Below, one piece after another: positions 58,447-64,000 of a stretch of DNA of 64,000 bases. The stretch comes from Marinobacter piscis. GTDB lineage: Bacteria; Pseudomonadota; Gammaproteobacteria; Pseudomonadales; Oleiphilaceae. A program made the translations under genes and the position numbers. The notes under the pieces were generated by a model. It made no database searches. It worked only from the letters and a program-made list of their open reading frames with translations, and had not been told where the DNA came from. Within the stretch, counting starts at the first letter, position 1. The number at the start of each line of letters is the position of its first letter. The DNA is taken from the NCBI RefSeq assembly GCF_007671655.1, contig NZ_VCGX01000002.1:620001-684000 (forward strand), given 5' to 3'.

Positions 58447-59733
58447 TCAGTTCCGCCTGGGGCGAGAGCCACGATTACCCGGCCCGCGACCGCCCTGCCC
58501 CTGAGCCGGGCGACGGCCACGCTTACGGGTAATGGGCGGATTATCCAGTTCAGCCATCAGAGCCTCGTCGGGTACTTCTGTTTTAAGCTTCTGGTCAATG
58601 TAGGACTCAATGGCGGGCAGACCGAAAGAGTCGTCTTCACCGGCAAAACTCACAGAAACGCCGGTTTTGCCGGCCCGGCCCGTTCGTCCGATCCGGTGCA
58701 CATAGTCTTCAGCACTGTCCGGCAGGTTGTAATTGAATACGTGGGTAACGCCGTCCACATGAATACCGCGCCCGGCAACGTCTGTGGCCACCAACACCTG
58801 AATATTCCCTTTCTTGAACTGTTCAAGGGTTTTCAGGCGCTTGTTCTGAGCGATCTCGCCGGACATCAGTGCAACCCTGACACCCTGGTTACGCAGATCC
58901 TCCTCAAGGTCCCGACACTGGTCCCGGCGATTGGCAAACACCAGTGCTTTTTCAACTTCCGGGCGTTTCAGATAGTTCACCAGTACCGGCAGTTTTTCAT
59001 CGTCGCCAACCAGGTAAACAGTCTGCTCAACGCGCTCAGCCGTTTTCTGTTCCGGCTCGATCTCAACAAATTCAGCGTTACGGGTCCACATGGATGCAAG
59101 GCTGAGAACATCCTGATTGAAGGTGGCACTGAAGAGCAGCGTCTGACGATCATCCTTGGGTGTGCATTTGCGGATAATACGCTTTACATCCGGAATAAAG
59201 CCCATATCCAGCATACGGTCGGCTTCATCGAGAATCAGGATGTCCAGCTGGTCCAGGAAAACATCCTGGGATCCGAGAAAATCAATCAGGCGGCCAGGTG
59301 TGGCAACCAGAATGTCGACAATTTCGTTGTGCAACTGTTCACGCTGCTTGTCATAGTGCATGCCACCCACAACAGTCACCACATTATGCCCGGTGTGCTT
59401 GCACAGCTGTTCAGCATCCTTTGCGATCTGCATGGCCAGCTCGCGGGTCGGAGCCAGTGCCAGCACGCGAGGCTCGGAAGCAAAGCGGTCTTCTTTGGGG
59501 ACAGGCGTTTCCAGAAGGCTCTGGATGGCGGTAATCAGAAACGCGGCTGTTTTTCCGGTACCTGTCTGTGCCTGTCCGATCAGGTCTTCGCATGCCAGCG
59601 TCCAGGGCAGGGTTTCCGCCTGAATGGGCGTGCAATATTCAAAGCCAATAGCAGCGATGGCGTCCAGAAGGCGTTTGTCGAGATTCAGGTCAGCGAACCT
59701 CAAGTCACCCGTGTGTTTTGAGTCAGATGTCAT
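58447..59733 (-). CDS. rhlB: DEAD-box RNA helicase RhlB
   Basis: 428 residues. Q motif (FEYCTPIQAETLP), Walker A AQTGTGKTA, motif Ia PTRELAMQI, DEAD, SAT, and VATDVAGRGIHVDGV plus HRIGRTGRAGKTG in RecA2 are all present. The C-terminus is basic and Gly-rich (RKRGRRPAQGQGGRGPGNRGSRPRRN), matching RhlB, which works in the RNase E degradosome. rne is not in the window. It is six bases from the epmC stop. Confidence 0.92.
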   Translation of the reverse strand: MTSDSKHTGDLRFADLNLDKRLLDAIAAIGFEYCTPIQAETLPWTLACEDLIGQAQTGTGKTAAFLITAIQSLLETPVPKEDRFASEPRVLALAPTRELAMQIAKDAEQLCKHTGHNVVTVVGGMHYDKQREQLHNEIVDILVATPGRLIDFLGSQDVFLDQLDILILDEADRMLDMGFIPDVKRIIRKCTPKDDRQTLLFSATFNQDVLSLASMWTRNAEFVEIEPEQKTAERVEQTVYLVGDDEKLPVLVNYLKRPEVEKALVFANRRDQCRDLEEDLRNQGVRVALMSGEIAQNKRLKTLEQFKKGNIQVLVATDVAGRGIHVDGVTHVFNYNLPDSAEDYVHRIGRTGRAGKTGVSVSFAGEDDSFGLPAIESYIDQKLKTEVPDEALMAELDNPPITRKRGRRPAQGQGGRGPGNRGSRPRRN

Positions 59734-59739
59734 GGAGTC

Positions 59740-60321
59740 TCAGTTTGCCTCGTAGTGTTCTTTTGCAAAGTGTAAAGGAACCACTCGCCTGACATCCTCA
59801 CGCCAGGTTTTACTGAAGCTATCGCTGGTTCCATAAAACGATGTCAGCGTATCAAAAAAGGCCTGTGCTCGTTCAGGAAGCCCGTTGGCCAGGTAAGCTT
59901 CTGCCTGCTGCAGCACTCGGTAAGCAAAGCCCTGCTGATCACAGGCACCTGCACCTGACAGGTTGTCCACACTGATATGGAAGCGCGAACCGGCAGCTAC
60001 AGATAATAGCCACTCAATAGCCTGGGGCTTGACTTCCACCTGTTCGAAAATCTTCTGCTGCTCTGCCGTTCGGCCATCAGGACAGTACCAGTAACCATAA
60101 TCGTGGAGTGTACGCCTGTGCTTGCCCGCAATGCACCAATGACTTACCTCATGCAATGCGCTGGCATAGAAGCCATGGGCAAAGACGATGCGCGCGAGTT
60201 CATTGTGGCTGTCAGCGGGCAGATATTCGGGCTCTTCGCCACCTCTGACCAGAACTGTCCGGAACGTTTCCCGAAACAGGTCATTAAACAACATGATAAG
60301 ATCGTTTGGACTGTGCTTCAT
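59740..60321 (-). CDS. epmC: Elongation factor P hydroxylase (EpmC/YfcM)
   Basis: 193 residues from ATG 60321 (MKHSPNDLIMLFNDLF), the family start. Longer in-frame starts lie in the dsbD control region. HEVSHWCIAGKHRR near 65 holds the metal-binding His and Glu. LLSVAAGSRFHISVDNLSG fits the family. EpmC hydroxylates the beta-lysyl-lysine on EF-P, but neither epmA nor epmB is in view. It is divergent from dsbD by about 160 bases. Confidence 0.88.
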   Translation of the reverse strand: MKHSPNDLIMLFNDLFRETFRTVLVRGGEEPEYLPADSHNELARIVFAHGFYASALHEVSHWCIAGKHRRTLHDYGYWYCPDGRTAEQQKIFEQVEVKPQAIEWLLSVAAGSRFHISVDNLSGAGACDQQGFAYRVLQQAEAYLANGLPERAQAFFDTLTSFYGTSDSFSKTWREDVRRVVPLHFAKEHYEAN

Positions 60322-60479
60322 TGGAAGGATATTGTGCGTCTTTAACGCGCTCAATGCCAGAGGGAACTTTTCCGCGGCCTTTGTGTCCAGAGGCACCGTG
60401 AGCATACCGGGCGTAACTGCGGATGCCTGCTTAACCCGCTGCCCTTCAGACACGACTTTAACGGAAAACTGCACTCTCC

Positions 60480-62384
60480 ATGACCGCTCCAGCTATCAGG
60501 CCCAGTTACATGCGTCGTTTAACATGTCCGACCAGCCTTCTTTTTATTCTTGCCGTGTTGTTTTCAGCGGCCAGCACGTCCTGGGCATTTGGCAGCAACA
60601 ACTCGCTGTTCGGGGGTCAGAATAACCAGTTTCTGCCGGTGGATGAGGCTCTCCCTTTTACTCACACCACGGATGCAGACGCGCTTGTGCTGTCCTGGGA
60701 TATCGCTCCCGATCATTACCTTTACCGGGACCGTATCAGTATCAAGGTACTGGACGAAGGCGTTCAGGCAAGCGAGCCGCAGTTTTCCCGCCCAGGCCAG
60801 GAGAACGAAGATGAGTTTTTCGGAAAAACCACGGCTTTCTTCAAGCCGGTGGAAGCCAGAGTCCCCGTCACCTTGCCAGATAATGTGAACGAAGCCCGCT
60901 TCGAAGTAACCTACCAGGGTTGCGCAGAAGCCGGTCTTTGCTATCCACCCCAGACACAAGAAGTACTGTATTACCAGCCTCAGGCGGCAGACGGACCAGG
61001 CGCAAGCTCCGGGACGCCGGCCGCAGACAGCGCATTCAGCCGGACTGATACCAGCTCCGCCATCGGACTGGCGGGCTTCCTCTCTGAACAGTCTTTACTG
61101 GTAATTGCAGGGTTGTTTTTTCTGCTTGGCCTGGGGCTGACTTTTACCCCTTGTGTCCTGCCCATGGTCCCTATTATTTCATCACTGGTCTCGGGACAGA
61201 ATACCCGTACAACCCGACATGCGCTCCTGTTGTCCGGCAGTTATGTATTGGGAATGGCGCTGACTTACGCCGCAGCCGGCGTTTTAACCGGCCTGCTCGG
61301 TGCCAGCTTTAATCTGCAGGCGCAGCTGCAGTCTCCCTGGGTGCTGAGCATTTTTGCACTGCTATTTGCAATGTTTGCACTGTCGATGTTCGGCCTGTTT
61401 GAAATCCAGCTTCCACGATTTATACGCGACTCATTAAATGACGCCAGTCAGCGCCTGACCGGCGGCCGAATTCTCAGCATTTTCGGTATCGGAGCACTGT
61501 CTGCCCTGATTGTATCACCCTGCGTATCCGCACCTTTGGCCGGCAGTTTGCTGTATATCTCGACAACACAGAATGCTGCTATTGGTGGCATTGCACTCTT
61601 TGCCCTGGGGCTGGGTATGGGGGTTCCGCTGATTCTGGTTGCCGTTGGTGGCCGCAAGCTTTTGCCAACCACCGGCCACTGGATGAATACGGTTAAGCAC
61701 TTTTATGGTGTCATGCTGCTTGCCGTGGCAATCTGGCTGATTGAGCGTTTGGTCCCGGGCTGGGTGGGCCTGTCACTCTGGGGGCTCCTGATCACCGTCA
61801 CCGGCGTACAGCTCGGCGCGTTCGAAGCGGCCAGGGCTGGCTGGGGGCGCACTTTCAAAGGCCTGGGGCTTGTCCTTTTTGCCTACGGCCTGGCATTGCT
61901 CGCCGGAGCTACTGCCGGTGCAAACGACCCTCTTGCGCCCCTGGCCCCGTTCGTTGCCAAGGCACCTTCTGGTATCAGCGCCCCGGTCGATCCAGCTGGT
62001 CAGGCGGGCAGTCAGGCCGGCTTTAACACAACCGAATCGCCTTCCAGCATTGAAGCCAGACTGCAACAGGCAAGCCAGGAAGGACGCCCTGTCATGCTCG
62101 ACTTCTACGCTGACTGGTGCATTTCCTGCAAAATCATGGAGCGCAATGTCTTCAGCAAGTCCGATGTCATCCGCTCACTCGAACCTTTTATCCTGCTGCA
62201 GATTGACATGACCGACAACACCCCCGAACAACAGGCTTTGCTGGATAAACTGGGGCTGTTCGGACCACCGGCAATCCTGTTCTACGACAGCAATGGCAAT
62301 GAACTGGCACAACAGCGCGTACTTGGTGAAATGAATCGTACCCAGTTTCTCGACCACATAAGTGGCCTCACCCCGGAGCTTTAA
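60480..62384 (+). CDS. dsbD: Thiol:disulfide interchange protein DsbD
   Basis: 634 residues. It moves electrons from cytoplasmic thioredoxin to periplasmic DsbC/DsbG and cytochrome maturation proteins. The N-terminal signal begins better at Met11 (60510), as MRRLTCPTSLLFILAVLF, so the ATG at 60480 may not be used. The periplasmic nDsbD has C-A-E-A-G-L-C (near 163). The eight-helix domain holds the Cys pair in FTPCVLPMVPI and SPCVSAPLAGSL. The C-terminal thioredoxin domain has DWCISCK near 546. All three redox pairs are present, so it should be functional. Confidence 0.94.
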   Translation: MTAPAIRPSYMRRLTCPTSLLFILAVLFSAASTSWAFGSNNSLFGGQNNQFLPVDEALPFTHTTDADALVLSWDIAPDHYLYRDRISIKVLDEGVQASEPQFSRPGQENEDEFFGKTTAFFKPVEARVPVTLPDNVNEARFEVTYQGCAEAGLCYPPQTQEVLYYQPQAADGPGASSGTPAADSAFSRTDTSSAIGLAGFLSEQSLLVIAGLFFLLGLGLTFTPCVLPMVPIISSLVSGQNTRTTRHALLLSGSYVLGMALTYAAAGVLTGLLGASFNLQAQLQSPWVLSIFALLFAMFALSMFGLFEIQLPRFIRDSLNDASQRLTGGRILSIFGIGALSALIVSPCVSAPLAGSLLYISTTQNAAIGGIALFALGLGMGVPLILVAVGGRKLLPTTGHWMNTVKHFYGVMLLAVAIWLIERLVPGWVGLSLWGLLITVTGVQLGAFEAARAGWGRTFKGLGLVLFAYGLALLAGATAGANDPLAPLAPFVAKAPSGISAPVDPAGQAGSQAGFNTTESPSSIEARLQQASQEGRPVMLDFYADWCISCKIMERNVFSKSDVIRSLEPFILLQIDMTDNTPEQQALLDKLGLFGPPAILFYDSNGNELAQQRVLGEMNRTQFLDHISGLTPEL

Positions 62385-62388
62385 GGTT

Positions 62389-62628
62389 CTAGCTACCCCG
62401 GCGTATAAGATAGATGAATGTATCGCCCTGCTCTTCCTGGCTGACCAGTTCATGCCCCAAAAACTGGCAGAACCTGGGGATATCACGGGTTGTAGACGGG
62501 TCGGTTGCTACCACTCGCAACACCTCTCCCGGCGCCACATCGTTGATGCGATTGTGGAGCATCATCACCGGTTCGGGGCAGAACAGGCCACAGGCATCAA
62601 GTTCGGAATCATATTCAGGCGCACTCAC
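62389..62628 (-). CDS. tusA: Sulfur carrier protein TusA
   Basis: 79 residues. The persulfide-carrying C17 is in [16 protein letters not shown], the family signature. It moves sulfur from IscS through TusBCD-E to MnmA for tRNA 2-thiolation. The start is preceded by GGAGAG. It is convergent with dsbD, four bases from its stop. Confidence 0.95.
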   Translation of the reverse strand: MSAPEYDSELDACGLFCPEPVMMLHNRINDVAPGEVLRVVATDPSTTRDIPRFCQFLGHELVSQEEQGDTFIYLIRRGS

Positions 62629-62713
62629 TCATTCTCTCCTTTGTCTGATCTGTTTTTTCCGGAATACGTGCTAAATTACTGTTTATACCATTATAAACAG
62701 ACTGGAGGCTTAT

Positions 62714-63004
62714 ATGATCCGGGTTCTGATTGAACGCCATATCGCAGAATCACTCGAGGCTGCCTATGAAACCCGCTCCCGAAAGGTGCTGCAACAGGCA
62801 GTGGCAGCGCCCGGTTTTATTTCCGGAGAAACACTGGTAGACCGCCACGACCCCAATCATCGGATTACCCTGGCCAACTGGCGCTCGGAAGCGGACTGGG
62901 ATCGCTGGTATCACTCTGCCAATCGCCGCGACCTGATGACAGAGCTGATCCCCATGATGGACCAGGACGAAAAGATAACGGTTCTGTCCCAGAGCGGCTC
63001 CTGA
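62714..63004 (+). CDS. Antibiotic-biosynthesis-monooxygenase-fold protein
   Basis: 96 residues, a dimeric alpha-beta ABM fold. It begins MIRVLIERHIAESLEAAYETRSRKV. AVAAPGFISGETLVDRHDPNHRITLANWRSEADWDRWYHS carries the usual GF-SGE and W-SEADW-RW patterns. GGAGG lies seven bases before the start. The actual reaction (quinol oxidation, heme or other) is not predictable. It is transcribed toward ccoN. Confidence 0.8.
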   Translation: MIRVLIERHIAESLEAAYETRSRKVLQQAVAAPGFISGETLVDRHDPNHRITLANWRSEADWDRWYHSANRRDLMTELIPMMDQDEKITVLSQSGS

Positions 63005-63067
63005 TTTATCACAATAAGGCGTGGTCAGAATGCCGTAAAGGCCGCCATGCCGCTGGTCATCGCGCGC

Positions 63068-63098
63068 TTGATGGATATCATAAGTTGATCCGTGTCAT
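63068..63098. promoter_or_regulatory. Two FNR/Anr-like boxes upstream of ccoN
   Basis: TTGATGGATATCAT (63068-63081) matches nine of ten defined bases of the FNR/Anr consensus TTGAT-N4-ATCAA. TTGATCCGTGTCAT (63085-63098) matches eight of ten. A CATAAT -10-like box lies at 63135-63140. The boxes would be centred near -72 and -55 of the predicted start. This is a usual arrangement for oxygen-controlled cbb3 oxidases. Confidence 0.55.
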
Positions 63099-63168
63099 TG
63101 CAAACAGCTAATGGTTTCTCCATACTTGCGCCCGCATAATTCCCCACTTTAAACCCTTTGGTAAGGCT

Positions 63169-64000
63169 ATGAGCACACAAAATCCGAACCTGACATATAA
63201 CTATAAGGTGGTGAGACAATTCGCCATCATGACAGTGGTATGGGGTATTGTAGGCATGGCGCTGGGCGTGTTGATTGCAGCACAACTGGTCTGGCCATCC
63301 CTCAACCTCGACCTGCCCTTTACTCACTTCGGTCGCCTGAGGCCGTTACATACCAACGCTGTTATCTTTGGCTTTGGTGGTAGTGCTCTTTTAGGCACGT
63401 CCTACTACGTGGTTCAGCGCACTTGCCAGGCACGTCTTATTTCAGACAAGCTTGCGGCTTTCACTTTCTGGGGCTGGACAGCAATCATCATTGCCGCAGC
63501 CATCACTCTGCCAATGGGCTTTACAAGCACAAAGGAATACGCTGAGCTTGAGTGGCCTATCGACATTGCTATCGCTATTGTCTGGGTCACCTATGCCCTG
63601 GTGTTCTTTGGCACTATTACCAAGCGCAGCACGCCACACATCTACGTGGCAAACTGGTTCTATGGTGCGTTCATTATAACCATTGCCGCACTCCACATCG
63701 GTAACAACATGGCGTTGCCGGTCAGTGCGTTCAAGTCCTACTCTGCATACGCTGGTGTAACAGACGCAATGATGCAGTGGTGGTATGGCCATAACGCCGT
63801 TGGCTTCTTCCTGACCGCTGGCTTCCTGGGCATGATGTACTACTTTGTCCCGAAGCAGGCTGACCGTCCTGTGTACTCCTATCGCCTGTCTATTGTTCAT
63901 TTCTGGGCACTGATCGCCACATACGTATGGGCAGGCGGACACCATTTGCACTACTCTGCTCTGCCTGACTGGGCTCAGACCGCCAGTATGATTATGTCCC
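63169..64000 (+). CDS. ccoN: Cytochrome c oxidase cbb3-type subunit I, N-terminal part (cut by window edge)
   Basis: 277 residues are visible, and no stop occurs before the right edge. It starts ATG 63169 with AAGG six bases before. Membrane helices are at about 18-40, 60-80, 95-115, 130-150, 165-190, 205-225 and 240-262. [34 protein letters not shown] holds the low-spin heme-binding His region, and [20 protein letters not shown] holds copper-ligand His residues, both typical of CcoN. It is the catalytic subunit of a high-affinity oxidase for low oxygen. Remaining cco genes should lie beyond the window. Confidence 0.95.
   Translation, partial: MSTQNPNLTYNYKVVRQFAIMTVVWGIVGMALGVLIAAQLVWPSLNLDLPFTHFGRLRPLHTNAVIFGFGGSALLGTSYYVVQRTCQARLISDKLAAFTFWGWTAIIIAAAITLPMGFTSTKEYAELEWPIDIAIAIVWVTYALVFFGTITKRSTPHIYVANWFYGAFIITIAALHIGNNMALPVSAFKSYSAYAGVTDAMMQWWYGHNAVGFFLTAGFLGMMYYFVPKQADRPVYSYRLSIVHFWALIATYVWAGGHHLHYSALPDWAQTASMIMS

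Overview
This window is a gene-dense stretch of chromosome from a gammaproteobacterium. The protein sequences and gene order resemble the Marinobacter/Pseudomonas/oceanic Oceanospirillales-type lineage. The reasoning is that complete Gram-negative envelope genes (lpxK, msbA, kdsB, lolCD) are present. The N-degron genes aat-bpt lie beside infA and clpA-clpS-cspD. A cbb3 oxidase and a gammaproteobacterial RND pump are also present. The genus is inferred from remembered synteny, not from a search. I see no insertion sequence, phage, integron, CRISPR array, rRNA or tRNA. The region is mostly conserved core genome with a few accessory genes.

Layout. 1-3.3 kb: tadA-galE (galE cut by the window edge) and two divergent L,D-transpeptidase genes. 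3.3-8.4 kb: an RND efflux operon (adaptor, pump, TetR repressor) with a perfect 20-bp palindrome over its promoter. 8.5-15.8 kb: a Pcm-like methyltransferase, an SLC13 permease, guaBA with a clear promoter, and xseA. 15.9-22.3 kb: prpE, a cold-shock gene, leuA, an Lrp-type regulator and proS. 22.4-33.8 kb: the envelope block murB, LMW phosphatase, kdsB, trm112-like, lpxK, msbA, exbD, exbB, comEC on the minus strand, then a DUF2062 gene and lolC-lolD. 34-36.4 kb: a small secreted protein, an agmatine-deiminase-family protein that lacks the expected catalytic Cys, and a MoxR ATPase without its usual DUF58 partner. 36.6-43.8 kb: trxB, aat, bpt, infA, an inserted NOX/ferric-reductase-like flavocytochrome, clpA, clpS, cspD. 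44.2-50.8 kb: rluE, a NUDIX hydrolase, mnmA, hflD, purB, roxA and a GNAT fusion protein. 50.8-57.3 kb: a LysR regulator, an unknown membrane protein, a hybrid histidine kinase, glutathione peroxidase, alaA and a small unknown protein. 57.3-64 kb: pdxB, rhlB, epmC, dsbD, tusA, a monooxygenase-fold protein and the start of ccoN with FNR/Anr-like boxes.

How the genes work together. Aat and Bpt attach Leu/Phe to N-termini, ClpS recognises them and ClpA unfolds the substrate, so a full N-degron pathway is encoded within 7 kb. LpxK, MsbA, KdsB, MurB, LolC/D and the two L,D-transpeptidases serve lipid A, LPS, peptidoglycan and lipoprotein assembly. GuaB and GuaA make GMP, and PurB serves both purine branches. 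TadA, MnmA, RluE, TusA and EpmC modify tRNA, rRNA or EF-P.

The most unusual items are the Cys-to-Ser change in the agmatine-deiminase-family protein, the flavocytochrome with NOX-type histidine spacing placed between infA and clpA, and the palindromic operator of the efflux operon. I did not find a convincing wholly new multi-gene system.
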